A DNA stretch of 64,000 nt from Mycolicibacterium fluoranthenivorans (GCF_011758805.1 NZ_JAANOW010000001.1:3348001-3412000); one strand, 5' to 3'. Shown: positions 25,947 through 34,830, counted from the first letter of the stretch. Translations and numbers: made by a program. Notes: a model not told the origin generated them from the letters alone.

Positions 25947-26573
25947 TCAGGCGATGATGCGTCCCAGATACGGCGTCATGGTGTCGGTGCGCACCGGCGA
26001 GACCGCGACGCCCTGGCTGGTGGTCTCCACCATCTGGCCGTTGCCGATGAACAGCGCCACGCTCTGAGTGCCGTCCGGTCCGTAGAAGATCAGGTCGCCG
26101 GGCAGCGCCTGCGCAGGCAGCACCTTCTGGGCCACCTTGTACTGCTCACCGGAGGACCTGGGCAGTTTGAGGCCGACGCCGGCGAACGCGTAGACCATGA
26201 GGCCGGAGGCGTCGAACCCGACGACGTTGGCGGACGGGTCGGCGACAGGCGATGCCGCCGCGGGCGCGGCCAGTCCCGGGAAGTTCAGCCCGGGCACCAG
26301 ACCGGGGGTGCCGGCGGCCACCTGCGGGGTGCCGAATCCGGTCGCCGGGTCGGCGGCCAGTGGCGTGACCGCCTGCGGCACACCGATACTCGGGCCGTTG
26401 GCGTTGCCGCCGCCGTAGGTGAAGGGAACCCCGCGCTGGGACAGCGCGCGCTGGATCACGAAATCGATCGCCTGCTGGTTGCGCGCGGGCCGGCCGAACG
26501 GGTCCGCCGCGGCGATACCGGGGGTGGCCAGCAGCACTGCCAAGCCGATCAACAAGGCACAGATGCGCTTCAT
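25947..26573 (-). CDS. ripD: RipD-like NlpC/P60 protein with degenerate active site
   Basis: This 208-residue exported protein has a signal peptide ending about AAA-DP and a C-terminal NlpC/P60 fold. The position of the catalytic cysteine is alanine (FDASGL, Ala122) and that of the histidine is serine (GTQSVALFIG, Ser171). The same two replacements are known for mycobacterial RipD, which binds peptidoglycan but does not cut it. A Gly/Pro/Ala-rich insertion (about residues 57-117) lies between the first strand and the active-site region. The C-terminal glutamine/proline repeats of M. tuberculosis RipD are absent. Likely periplasmic and cell-wall bound. Confidence 0.85.
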   Translation of the reverse strand: MKRICALLIGLAVLLATPGIAAADPFGRPARNQQAIDFVIQRALSQRGVPFTYGGGNANGPSIGVPQAVTPLAADPATGFGTPQVAAGTPGLVPGLNFPGLAAPAAASPVADPSANVVGFDASGLMVYAFAGVGLKLPRSSGEQYKVAQKVLPAQALPGDLIFYGPDGTQSVALFIGNGQMVETTSQGVAVSPVRTDTMTPYLGRIIA

Positions 26574-26708
26574 CCGAACCTCAACTCTCTGCAACTCACG
26601 CGGGATTCACGGTGTGACGTCGAAATTGACGGCCACTGAAGACAGTTCTACCGGCTTTTAGGGCAACAGCCCAAACTCAGTGCGGCACAACGCTGATGAG
26701 ATGCAATA

Positions 26709-26735
26709 CCGTGACACAAAAGTGACCGTGACACG
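26709..26735 (-). promoter_or_regulatory. GTGTCACGG direct repeats upstream of ripD
   Basis: Read on the minus strand, GTGTCACGG occurs twice, 17 bases apart, with a further GTCAC between them, about 140 bases before the ripD start. Spaced GTCAC repeats resemble the binding pattern reported for the mycobacterial cell-wall regulator MtrA. The assignment is tentative. Confidence 0.35.
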
Positions 26736-26780
26736 AAAAAGCACCGGCCCGCCGCGCTGATCCGCGCGACCGGCCGGTGC
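26736..26780 (-). terminator. Intrinsic terminator of tpx
   Basis: On the minus strand, GCACCGGCC (26772-26780 complement) pairs over 9 bp with GGCCGGTGC (26741-26749 complement). A run of five T follows immediately (AAAAA at 26736-26740 on the plus strand). The hairpin begins 16 bases after the tpx stop. This is one of the few terminators in the window with a T-tract. Confidence 0.75.
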
Positions 26781-26796
26781 CGTCGAACTGGGTGAT

Positions 26797-27291
26797 CTAC
26801 TGAGCCGCGGACAGTGCGGCGTCGTAGTCCGGCTCGCTGCCGATCTCCGGGACCAGCTGGGTGTAGGCGACGTTACCGTCGGCACCGATCACCACGATGG
26901 CGCGTCCGAGCAGGCCGGCCATCGGACCGTCGACGATGGTGATGCCGTAGTCCTCGCCGAAGCTGTCACGGAAGGCCGACGCGGTGGTGACGTTCTCGAT
27001 ACCTTCCGCACCACAGAAGCGCTTCTGCGCGAACGGCAGGTCCTTGGATACGTTGACCACGGTGGCACCGCCCGCGGCGGCCCGCTCGTTGAACGTCCGG
27101 ACGCTGACCGCACACACCGGCGTGTCCACCGACGGGAAGATGTTCAGCACGACGGGCTTGCCGCTGAACTGCTCGTTGCTGACCACACCGAGGTCGGTGC
27201 CGGTCAGAGCGAAGCCGGGGGCCGGAGCGCCCACAGCAGGAAGCTCGCCAATGGTGTTGATGGGGTTCCCACGCAAGGTTATCTGTGCCAT
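26797..27291 (-). CDS. tpx: Thiol peroxidase Tpx
   Basis: This 164-residue atypical 2-Cys peroxiredoxin has the peroxidatic Cys60 in FPSVDTPVCAVSVRTFN and the resolving Cys93 in KRFCGAEG, as in M. tuberculosis Tpx. It starts MAQITLRGNPINTIGELPAVG and has the usual length. It reduces peroxides in the cytoplasm with thioredoxin as electron donor. An intrinsic terminator follows. It is divergent from the kinase gene at 27380. Confidence 0.95.
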   Translation of the reverse strand: MAQITLRGNPINTIGELPAVGAPAPGFALTGTDLGVVSNEQFSGKPVVLNIFPSVDTPVCAVSVRTFNERAAAGGATVVNVSKDLPFAQKRFCGAEGIENVTTASAFRDSFGEDYGITIVDGPMAGLLGRAIVVIGADGNVAYTQLVPEIGSEPDYDAALSAAQ

Positions 27292-27379
27292 GGCGACCAG
27301 TCTGTCAAAGACCGGGTCCGGCGTGCAGGCCAGGGGCGCGATTGCGGGCACGGGCCGGACAAGCTGGCAGGATGGCACG

Positions 27380-28273
27380 GTGTTCGTCCTTCCCGACGCG
27401 GTGGCCGCCATGGCGGCGCGGGGCCCGCAGTGGCAAGCCTGGGTGGACCGGCTGCCCGCGATCGTGGCCGGACAGCTGAGGGACTGGAGCCTGACCCCCG
27501 ACGGCGTCCCGTCGCACGGATTCTGCTCGGTCGTGCTGCCGGTGCGCGCCGATGACGGCAGTGCCGCGGTGCTGAAGGTGGCCTTTCCCGACGACGAGTC
27601 CGAACACGAACACCTGGCGCTGCGGCGGTGGGGCGGCGCGGGTGCCGTCCGGCTGCTGCGTGCGGACCCGCACCGGCGGGCCATGTTGCTCGAACGGCTG
27701 CATGAACGAAACCTCAACGAGCTCTGGGATATCGAGGCATGCGAGGTGGTCGCCGGGCTCTACGCCCGCATACACGTCGCGGCGCTACCGCAACTGCGGC
27801 CGCTGGCCGGATTCATCCGGGAATGGACGGCCGAACTGCGCAAGCTCCCGCGCAGCGCCGCGGTGCCACGCCGGTTGGTGGAGCAGGCGATCAGTCTGGG
27901 CACCGACCTCGCCGAGGACCCCGCCTGCGGGGGCACACTCATCCACGGCGACCTGCACTACGAGAACGTGCTCGCCGCCGACCGGGAACCGTGGCTGGTG
28001 ATCGATCCGAAACCGATGAGCGGCGACCCGCATTACGAGATCGCGCCCATGCTGTTCAACCGCTTCGACGAGCTGGAGGGGTACGTCCGCGAAGGCGTAC
28101 GCCGCCGGTTCCACACGATGGTCGACGCCGCCGGGTTCGACGCCGACCGGGCCCGGGCGTGGGTGATCGTGCGGATGATGCACGACGCGATGTGGGAGCT
28201 CACCGAGAACGACGTGCCCGACGCGCACCATCTGACCACCTGCGTGGCGATCGCCAAGGCGGTTCAGGACTGA
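27380..28273 (+). CDS. Aminoglycoside/hydroxyurea phosphotransferase-like kinase
   Basis: This 297-residue kinase-fold protein is of the streptomycin 6-phosphotransferase/hydroxyurea-kinase type. A phosphate-loop-like N-lobe (AVLKVAFPDDESEHEHLAL) precedes the catalytic loop TLIHGDLHYENVL and the metal site WLVIDPKPMSGDPHYEI. Whether it confers drug resistance is unknown; many mycobacteria encode such proteins without a known substrate. It starts at GTG 27380, divergent from tpx, and converges on the P450 with 11 bases between. Confidence 0.85.
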   Translation: MFVLPDAVAAMAARGPQWQAWVDRLPAIVAGQLRDWSLTPDGVPSHGFCSVVLPVRADDGSAAVLKVAFPDDESEHEHLALRRWGGAGAVRLLRADPHRRAMLLERLHERNLNELWDIEACEVVAGLYARIHVAALPQLRPLAGFIREWTAELRKLPRSAAVPRRLVEQAISLGTDLAEDPACGGTLIHGDLHYENVLAADREPWLVIDPKPMSGDPHYEIAPMLFNRFDELEGYVREGVRRRFHTMVDAAGFDADRARAWVIVRMMHDAMWELTENDVPDAHHLTTCVAIAKAVQD

Positions 28274-28284
28274 TCCGCTGGGCC

Positions 28285-29541
28285 TCAGATTCGCACCGGC
28301 AGCGACGAGATACCACGCAGCGTCACATTGGGCTTGTAGACGGGCTCGCCGCCGAGGCGGGCATCCGGGAACCGGGCGGTGACCGCCGATAAGGCGATCG
28401 ATGCCTCCAACCGCACCAGTGCGGCGCCCAGACAGAAATGGGTGCCGTGACCGAAACCCAAGTGCCGGATCACTTTTCGGTCCGGATCGAACTCGTCGGG
28501 TCGCTCGTTGGCGGCAGGGTCGCGGTGCCCGGCGGCCAGCAGCACGATCATCGTGTCGCCCTTGGGCACCGTGACGTCCGGTAAGACGATGTCCTCGGCG
28601 GCGATGCGGCCCAGCAACTGGGCGGGCGGATCGAAGCGCAGCGTCTCCTCCACCACCCGCCCGGCCCGGTGCCGGTCGGCACCGAGTGCGGTCCATTGCG
28701 CCCGGTCGCGAAGCATCACCAGGATCGCCGTCGTGATGAGGCTGACCGTGGACTCGTGTCCCGCGATCAGCAGCAGGTTGCAGGTGGAGATGATCTCGTC
28801 CTCGGTGAGCTGGTCACCGGACTCCTCGACCGCGATCAGCGCCGAGATCAGGTCATCGCCCGGATCGCGGCGGCGGCGCTGGATCAAGTCCCGGAAATAC
28901 GAGCGCAGCCACTTGCCCGCCTCGATCCGTTCGTGGAAGCCCTCGGGTTTTCCGGTGGCGGCCAGAAACGGGTCCACGGTCTGCCCGAGCAGCGTCGAGG
29001 CGTGGCCGAACTGCGGCTCGTCCTCGACGGGCACCCCGAGCAGGCGGCAGATCACCGCCACCGCGAGCGGGTAGGCCAGGCCGGTGACGGCGTCGAATTC
29101 ACCGTTGCGCTGCGCAGTGTCGAGCAGCCCGTCCACCACCGCGGTGATCTCGTCCTGCATCGCGCTGATCACCCGCGGCGCGAAGGCCTTGACCACCAGT
29201 TTGCGCAGCCGGGTGTGATCGGGCGGGTCCAGGAACAGGAACGCCGGGGTGCGCCGCTGGTCGACCAGGCCGGCCAGACCGAACGGCCGGGGCTGCTTGC
29301 CCTCGGCGATCTGACGCTGCGCGATGGTCGATTTGTCGCGGTCGCTGGCCGAGGCCGGGTGTCGCAGCACGGCGTCGCAATGGGCGAACGACGTGAGGAC
29401 CATGAGGTTGACTTCGGGCAGGTGCAAGGGCCCATGCTCGCGCAGCTGTTGGTACACCGGATACGGGTCCACGCGGTTCGCCGGTGCCAGCGCCTGCGCC
29501 AGCAGAAGGTGCGGATCCGACCCCGATTGCGATGCCGTCAT
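28285..29541 (-). CDS. Cytochrome P450
   Basis: This 418-residue soluble bacterial P450 has the haem-binding loop FGHGTHFCLGAAL with the thiolate Cys370, the oxygen-activating I-helix AGHEST (260-265), and the ExxR pair Glu299/Arg302. It needs external ferredoxin partners. The ATG at 29541 lies 4 bases past the stop of the MenC-like gene, so the two are in one operon; an upstream TTG at 29556 would overlap that gene. The CYP subfamily and substrate are unknown. Confidence 0.92.
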   Translation of the reverse strand: MTASQSGSDPHLLLAQALAPANRVDPYPVYQQLREHGPLHLPEVNLMVLTSFAHCDAVLRHPASASDRDKSTIAQRQIAEGKQPRPFGLAGLVDQRRTPAFLFLDPPDHTRLRKLVVKAFAPRVISAMQDEITAVVDGLLDTAQRNGEFDAVTGLAYPLAVAVICRLLGVPVEDEPQFGHASTLLGQTVDPFLAATGKPEGFHERIEAGKWLRSYFRDLIQRRRRDPGDDLISALIAVEESGDQLTEDEIISTCNLLLIAGHESTVSLITTAILVMLRDRAQWTALGADRHRAGRVVEETLRFDPPAQLLGRIAAEDIVLPDVTVPKGDTMIVLLAAGHRDPAANERPDEFDPDRKVIRHLGFGHGTHFCLGAALVRLEASIALSAVTARFPDARLGGEPVYKPNVTLRGISSLPVRI

Positions 29542-29545
29542 TTGC

Positions 29546-30511
29546 TCATTCTGCAATCGCCGCCCGCAGCCGTTCGCGCCACCTTTGTGTTCGGTCCCGA
29601 TCGGTCACCGTGTACTGCGCCAGAAACTCGGCCGCCGGCGCGGCCGGCATGGGTGCCACCGGCAGGAAGCCGTCGACGGGAATCAACGACCGGGCCGGTG
29701 CGACCAGGTCCCCGCCGAACAGCAGGCGGGTGCCCAGCGCGCAGGCGAACGGCAGTTCCGGCAATGCTCCGGCCAGGGCGACGCCCGCGGCGACGCCGAT
29801 ACTGCTGACGGCGTCGGAGACCACCACACACGGCAGACCGGACAACTCGGCGATGCGCAGCGCCCGGCGCGCCCCGCCCAGCCGGCCACAGCGCAGGACG
29901 GCGATATCGGCGGCCGCCCGCACTGCCTCCAGGTCGGCTGCGGCGTCGGCGTCGGCCGCAATCGGGGCGGCCACCCGGGCCCGGACCCAGGCCGTCTGCT
30001 GCAGGTCGGCGCAGGGTCGCGCGACGAACTCGAGGGCGCCGGCCGCCTGTTCGAGCGCGTTGATCGAAGTCACCGCGGACGCCGGATCCCAGCCGCCCCT
30101 GGCGTCACAGCGGAGGACGCCGGAGGAGCCGAGCGCCTCCCGCACCGCCGCCACCCGCGCGATATCGTCGGCGAGCATCCCCGCGGGACCACCGACCGTC
30201 ACGTCCGCGGTGCCACAGCCGGCGGCCTGCACGATCTCGCGGGCCCGCGCGGCCCCGACGGCCGGCACGCTGACCGCGACGGGCACCCGCCCGCGCACCG
30301 GATCGGGCCAGCCGATGGTGCCCGGCTCCGTGGCCGCGGTCAGCCAGCGGCCCAGTGCGGCGGCGTCGGCATCCGGTGGCGGGCTGAACTCCCCCCAGCC
30401 CTGCGGTCCTTCGATGAGCATGCCCTCGGCCACCGCCGCACCCACCGGATCGAGGACCGGGAGCGCGAAGACGGGCGCGTCGTCGAAGTCGATCAGAGTC
30501 TGCACAATCAA
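29546..30511 (-). CDS. MenC-like enolase-superfamily protein lacking catalytic lysines
   Basis: This 321-residue protein aligns along its length with mycobacterial o-succinylbenzoate synthase, which makes a menaquinone precursor. The shared blocks are LIEGPQGWGEF, DDIARVAAVRE, CDARGGWD, PIAAD, ADIAVL..LGG and CALGT. The catalytic KxK is replaced by DVT (103-105), the second lysine by Arg207, and a metal-binding glutamate by Ala164, while Asp136 and Asp187 remain. Normal MenC chemistry therefore seems impossible. It lies in a tight operon with a phosphodiesterase-type protein (6 bases before) and a P450 (4 bases after). It may be a repurposed enzyme. Confidence 0.78.
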   Translation of the reverse strand: MIVQTLIDFDDAPVFALPVLDPVGAAVAEGMLIEGPQGWGEFSPPPDADAAALGRWLTAATEPGTIGWPDPVRGRVPVAVSVPAVGAARAREIVQAAGCGTADVTVGGPAGMLADDIARVAAVREALGSSGVLRCDARGGWDPASAVTSINALEQAAGALEFVARPCADLQQTAWVRARVAAPIAADADAAADLEAVRAAADIAVLRCGRLGGARRALRIAELSGLPCVVVSDAVSSIGVAAGVALAGALPELPFACALGTRLLFGGDLVAPARSLIPVDGFLPVAPMPAAPAAEFLAQYTVTDRDRTQRWRERLRAAIAE

Positions 30512-30517
30512 GCGACG

Positions 30518-31660
30518 CTAGCGGACCACGTATAGCGGGACCAGCATCTCGGCCGCAGTCAGCGACCCGTGATGGCCGACCAGAGTCGACTGCAGCGGCT
30601 CGGCACCCGACCGGATGACGGCCCGGTCTCCGGTCGGCACCGCGACGACGTCACCGATGCGGGGCGCCACCTGCGGGGCGATCTCCGGACCGAACCAGCC
30701 TTCGCCGATCACCTCCTGCCGGGTGAGCACCGTGAAGTCGTCGCTCAGCAGGTCACGCCAGGCCGCGGCGACATCGGAGGCCGCCCCCGGCTCGGTGTAG
30801 ACATGGCGTGCCCGGGGCTCACCGCCGAGTCCACGCACCCCGGCCTGCAAGAGCGGCTCCCGGTCGAAGTCCACCGGTGAATCGACCGCCACCATGCCGT
30901 GGTCCGCGGTGACGATCAGGGCGGCGTCGGCGGGCAGGCGCTCGGCGATGGCCCGGATCGTGAGATCGACGTGGGCCAGCTCGAGCGCCCAGGCCTCCGA
31001 ATCCGGCCCCCGCACGTGCCCGGTCATGTCCAGGTCGCCGTGATACGCATAGACCAGCGCGCGGTCGCTGCCGCCGAGAGCGGTGAGCACGCCGTCGACC
31101 AGATCACCGGAGGAGAAGTTCGGCCGGAACTCGCCACCTCGCAACGCGGCGCGCGTCAATCCAGAACCGGCCTGGTACATCGGCGCCACCTGAGTGACGA
31201 CGACACCGTCGGCGACGGCCCGCTCGAACATCGTCGTCACCGGTTGAAATTGTTCCGGCACAATCTCTTTCAACAGGTCGACCGTGGGCCCCTGGCCCAT
31301 CAGTCGCCATTTCAGCGGGTTCATCATGCGCTCGTGACCGGGCACGGCCAGCAGGTAGCCGACGATGCCGTGCTCACCGGCGGGCACCCCGGTACCCAGC
31401 GACGCCAGGCTCGCGGCGGTGGTACTGGGGAAGCCCGCGGTCAGTGTCCTGCCGGTCATCCCGGCCAGGAACGGTGCGGCATCGCGGCGGGCGGCCACCA
31501 GTTCGGCTCCCATCCCGTCGACCAGCAGGACCGCGACGCGGCGGACACGGTCCAGACCCAGCCCGACCCGGTCGCGCTCCCCCGCCACGCCCAGCGCACC
31601 CAGGACGGACGGCAGAAGATCGGCCAGCGCGCCGTCGCCGTAGCGGGGAGTGATGAACAT
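30518..31660 (-). CDS. Alkaline-phosphatase-superfamily phosphodiesterase
   Basis: This 380-residue protein of the nucleotide-pyrophosphatase/phosphodiesterase type has the metal/nucleophile region VAVLLVDGMGAELV and GFPSTTAASLASLGTG with the nucleophilic threonine. Further metal ligands are in AYHGDLDMTGHVRG, VTADHGMV and VGHHGSLT. No signal peptide is visible, unlike many relatives. The ATG at 31660 is preferred; a GTG at 31702 would extend it. It is the first gene of the MenC-like/P450 operon and lies 90 bases from a divergent cutinase. Confidence 0.85.
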   Translation of the reverse strand: MFITPRYGDGALADLLPSVLGALGVAGERDRVGLGLDRVRRVAVLLVDGMGAELVAARRDAAPFLAGMTGRTLTAGFPSTTAASLASLGTGVPAGEHGIVGYLLAVPGHERMMNPLKWRLMGQGPTVDLLKEIVPEQFQPVTTMFERAVADGVVVTQVAPMYQAGSGLTRAALRGGEFRPNFSSGDLVDGVLTALGGSDRALVYAYHGDLDMTGHVRGPDSEAWALELAHVDLTIRAIAERLPADAALIVTADHGMVAVDSPVDFDREPLLQAGVRGLGGEPRARHVYTEPGAASDVAAAWRDLLSDDFTVLTRQEVIGEGWFGPEIAPQVAPRIGDVVAVPTGDRAVIRSGAEPLQSTLVGHHGSLTAAEMLVPLYVVR

Positions 31661-31749
31661 GAGGTCAGGGTAGGCGGCGGGCAGCCTGCCCACGGGAGAC
31701 ACATCCGCGCCATTACCATGACCGCTGAGCGAGGATTTGGAGCAAAGGT

Positions 31750-32445
31750 ATGAGCACCAGCGCCAGAGCGCGGCGGTTGTCGACGGGAATCGGGGCCTTG
31801 CTGGGCGTCGCGGCTGCGGTGTTCACGCTGTGTGCGGGTGCACCCACCGCCACGGCCGAACCCTGCGCCGACGTGGATGTCACCTTCGCTCGCGGGACAA
31901 CCGAACCGCCCGGACTCGGGGCCGTCGGGCAAGCCTTCGTCGATGAGGTGCGGGCCCGCGCGGGTACCCGGACGGTCAGCGACTACGCGGTCAACTATCC
32001 GGCGAGCAATGACTTCCCCACCGCCTCCGACGGCGTCGTCGACGCCATCGACCACATCAACACCATGGCCGCTAACTGCCCCAAGACCAAGCTGGTGTTG
32101 GGCGGCAGCTCACAGGGTGCGGCCGTCATCGGATATGTGACCGGGCCGGCGATCCCACCCGGCTACATCGTGCCCGCGGGTATCAACGGGCCGATGTCGG
32201 CACAAACGGCCGAGCACATCGCCGCGGTGGCCCTGTTCGGCACGCCGTCGGACGGCGTGGTCGCCACGCTGGGCGCGCCGCCGGTGGTGATCGGCCCGCT
32301 GGTGGCGGACAAGACCATCGATATCTGCCTGCCCGGCGACGTGATCTGCGCGGGTGGCGGCGGTATCAGTCTCGTGCACGGCAACTACGCGCACACCCAG
32401 GCACCGGCCGAAGCGGCCGACTTCGTCGCGCAGCGCGTCTTCTAG
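31750..32445 (+). CDS. Cutinase-family esterase, secreted
   Basis: This 231-residue exported esterase has a signal peptide ending TATA-EPC and the cutinase core VTFARGT. The nucleophile elbow is GGSSQGAAV (Ser121), with the Asp/His pair in ICLPGDVICA and SLVHGNYAHT. Cysteines for the usual disulfides are present. Unlike the cutinase at 10038-10922 it has no proline-rich tail. It ends 4 bases before the convergent membrane-protein gene. Confidence 0.9.
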   Translation: MSTSARARRLSTGIGALLGVAAAVFTLCAGAPTATAEPCADVDVTFARGTTEPPGLGAVGQAFVDEVRARAGTRTVSDYAVNYPASNDFPTASDGVVDAIDHINTMAANCPKTKLVLGGSSQGAAVIGYVTGPAIPPGYIVPAGINGPMSAQTAEHIAAVALFGTPSDGVVATLGAPPVVIGPLVADKTIDICLPGDVICAGGGGISLVHGNYAHTQAPAEAADFVAQRVF

Positions 32446-32449
32446 CGCC

Positions 32450-33109
32450 TCACCAGAATCCCCAGCCGCCGGGCTCATCGCCGGGTGTGGACGAATTGCG
32501 ACCCGTCGTCGGTGGTGCCGGTGGGACGGCGCTGATCGGCTTGCGGGTCACCGGGGTGCGGGTGACCCCGATCTCCGGTTTGCGACGCTGCGTGGGCTCG
32601 GTGCGCCGCGGCACGGAATAGGTCGGTTGCTCGGTCTGGGTGGGGAGCTCCTGCGCCGGGTCCGGTGGCGGGGGTGCCGGTGCGGCGCTGGGTGCCAGGG
32701 GCGAGCTCGTCGCGGCGGTGGTGACCGGAACCGGCGCCGGCTCCGGTCGATCCGGCGCGGGTTCCGGCCCGCGCATCGCCACCACGGTGACCGGAATGGC
32801 GACGGCGAGCGCCGCCACTGCGGGGATGACCGCGCGGGTGCGATACCAGGGATCCGGACGGCGGGGCTGAAAGAGCCACCCCGCGGCGACCGGGGTCTCG
32901 GGCGCGGCGTGCCGGGGGCCGGTGGATGCCGGTGCGATATCGAATGTCGGGGCCGCCCCCTCCGCGCGGGCGTGCCTGCCGCCGCGTTCCGGCGCGATCG
33001 CCGGCGCAACGGCCGGCTGCGCGATATCAGCTGCACCGAACCAGCCGTCGTCTACGTGGTCCGGCGGATTGCCGAAATCCGCATTACGGCGAGCGGTCCG
33101 CTCGATCAT
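32450..33109 (-). CDS. Membrane-anchored proline-rich protein of unknown function
   Basis: This 219-residue protein has a cytoplasmic N-terminal part (about 1-88) and one membrane span (AVIPAVAALAVAIPVTVVAM, about 93-112). The exported Pro/Ala/Thr-rich tail contains a basic segment (RRTEPTQRRKPEIGVTRTP) and ends GGWGFW. I do not recognise a catalytic domain. Single-span proteins with disordered tails are common in mycobacterial envelopes. Confidence 0.65.
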   Translation of the reverse strand: MIERTARRNADFGNPPDHVDDGWFGAADIAQPAVAPAIAPERGGRHARAEGAAPTFDIAPASTGPRHAAPETPVAAGWLFQPRRPDPWYRTRAVIPAVAALAVAIPVTVVAMRGPEPAPDRPEPAPVPVTTAATSSPLAPSAAPAPPPPDPAQELPTQTEQPTYSVPRRTEPTQRRKPEIGVTRTPVTRKPISAVPPAPPTTGRNSSTPGDEPGGWGFW

Positions 33110-33366
33110 CGGCTAATGCTAGGTGACGGTGGGAACGGCCGGGAAACCGCTGGTCGCAGGATAGCGGCCGGACGGCAGCGCGGGCGCCGGGCGAACAGGT
33201 CGGCGCTCAGCCGGTCGAAGACCACGAAGGAGAGGGGCGGGTCCGTGCGCATGGCGATCTGCGCGGCGGTGCTCTCGGATGCGTTGGGCCCGCGGGTATT
33301 CCGGTCCGGCGAAGCGTCACGGCTGAGCATCCGGTGCGACACCGCCCTGCCCACTAATCTGGGTCC

Positions 33367-34032
33367 ATGTCCCATGTGCTCACGGTCAACATCGCCGAAC
33401 CCCGGACGAGTCCCGACGACGACCGGCTGCAGACCGGCATCGACAAGCGGCCGACAGCGGGACCGGTCGAGGTGCGTTCTCCCGGCCCGATGCAGGGTGG
33501 GCTGGGCAGCGGGTTGGTGGGCGATCTGATCGGCAATCAGGCCTTCCACGGTGGTGATGATCAAGCGGTGTACGCCTACGCGCGCGAGGATCTCGATGCC
33601 TGGGAGGGCAGGCTGGAGCGCGCGATCGCCAACGGCGTGTTCGGCGAGAACCTCACCACCAGCGGTGTGGATGTGACGAATGCCTTGGTCGGTGAACGGT
33701 GGCGGGTCGGTTCCGAAGGCCTGGAACTGGAAGTGTCGCGCCCGCGGATTCCCTGCCGCACGTTCGCGCTCTGGCTGGAGATCAACGGCTGGGTCAAGTC
33801 TTTCACCACGACGGCGGTCCCGGGTGCGTATCTGCGCGTGGTGACACCCGGCGCGGTGCGCGCCGGCGACCGCATCGAGGTCATCGAGCGCCCCGACCAC
33901 GACATCACCGTCGGTGTGGTGTTCCGCGCCCTCACCCTCGAAGCCGGCATGCTGCCGTCGGTACTCGCCGCCGACGCGCTACCCGAGGACATCAAGCAGA
34001 AGGCACGGCGGCGGGCGGGCCGCGCCGGGTAA
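33367..34032 (+). CDS. MOSC domain protein (YiiM-like)
   Basis: This 221-residue MOSC protein has AFHGGDDQAVYAYAREDL, NGVFGENLTTSGVDV and SRPRIPCRTF with the conserved cysteine. MOSC domains bind the molybdenum cofactor sulfur or reduce N-hydroxy compounds together with redox partners. Unlike the gene at 4159-5913 it has no fused reductase. About 257 non-coding bases precede it. It converges on the SGNH hydrolase gene with 5 bases between. Confidence 0.85.
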   Translation: MSHVLTVNIAEPRTSPDDDRLQTGIDKRPTAGPVEVRSPGPMQGGLGSGLVGDLIGNQAFHGGDDQAVYAYAREDLDAWEGRLERAIANGVFGENLTTSGVDVTNALVGERWRVGSEGLELEVSRPRIPCRTFALWLEINGWVKSFTTTAVPGAYLRVVTPGAVRAGDRIEVIERPDHDITVGVVFRALTLEAGMLPSVLAADALPEDIKQKARRRAGRAG

Positions 34033-34037
34033 GCGGC

Positions 34038-34721
34038 TCAGGGGGTGAGAGGCAGCTGGTCGCCGACCAGCGAGGCGATCCGGTCGGCCAGGTAGGTGTG
34101 TCCGGCGTCGTTGGGGTGCACGCCATCCGGCGCGATCAGGTCCGGACGCCCGACGAACCACCGCTCGGCGATCGGGTCGATGAAGACCGCTCCGGCGGCA
34201 CGGGCGGCGTTGCCCAGCGCGTCGCGGTTCTGCAGCACCTTGTCGGGTACGTCGGCGGTGGGCCACGGCGGCCCGATCACGAGCAGCTTGGCCGCCGGCG
34301 CGGTCCGGCGGGCGGAATCGAAGGCACTCCAGGCCATCCCGGCCAGCGCCAGCGGATCGACGGGTTCGTCGTTGCGGGATCCGAAGAACACCACCAGGAC
34401 GTCATCGGGCCGTACCGCCCGCGCCGTGAGGTCTCCGAAGACGCTGCCGTGATCGCCGCGGACCCCGTATCCGGCTCGACCCTCGGACGCCACGTCCGCA
34501 GTCACCGGCTTTCCCTGTCGGGCCAGCACCTGCCAGGCTCGAGCCGGCCATCCCTTGCCGCCCAGACCGCCGAAGTTGGTCCCGGTGGTGTACGAGTCGC
34601 CGATCACCGCGATATGACTGAGCGGCGCCTCGCGGCTGACGGTCATCACCTCGACCGGACGGGTGCTGACAAGTCCGGCCGTCACAGCCAGCGACATCAC
34701 GAGCACGGCAAGGCGATGCAA
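34038..34721 (-). CDS. Exported SGNH/GDSL hydrolase
   Basis: This 227-residue protein has a signal peptide (HRLAVLVMSLAVTAGLVST), the block I motif AVIGDSYTTG with the nucleophilic serine, the asparagine block FFGSRNDE, and the closing DGVHPNDAGH with Asp and His. Such enzymes deacylate lipids or polysaccharides. A TTG at 34721 is the start because a strong GGAGGGGG site lies 6 bases before it and the signal peptide begins there; a longer frame to 34853 has no site. It follows the acyltransferase gene on the same strand. Confidence 0.85.
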   Translation of the reverse strand: MHRLAVLVMSLAVTAGLVSTRPVEVMTVSREAPLSHIAVIGDSYTTGTNFGGLGGKGWPARAWQVLARQGKPVTADVASEGRAGYGVRGDHGSVFGDLTARAVRPDDVLVVFFGSRNDEPVDPLALAGMAWSAFDSARRTAPAAKLLVIGPPWPTADVPDKVLQNRDALGNAARAAGAVFIDPIAERWFVGRPDLIAPDGVHPNDAGHTYLADRIASLVGDQLPLTP

Positions 34722-34830
34722 CGGATTCCCCCTCCGGTGGTCCAGGATCGATACCGCCGACAGCCTACTGGTTGGCTTCAGATAGTTTGCCGCGCAGGGT
34801 GATTCGGCACACCGAATGCACAGCGAACAC

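Noticed and set aside
33106..33900. 264-codon minus-strand frame across the gap and the MOSC gene
   Set aside because: Overlaps the MOSC coding sequence in antisense and shows no protein-like pattern.
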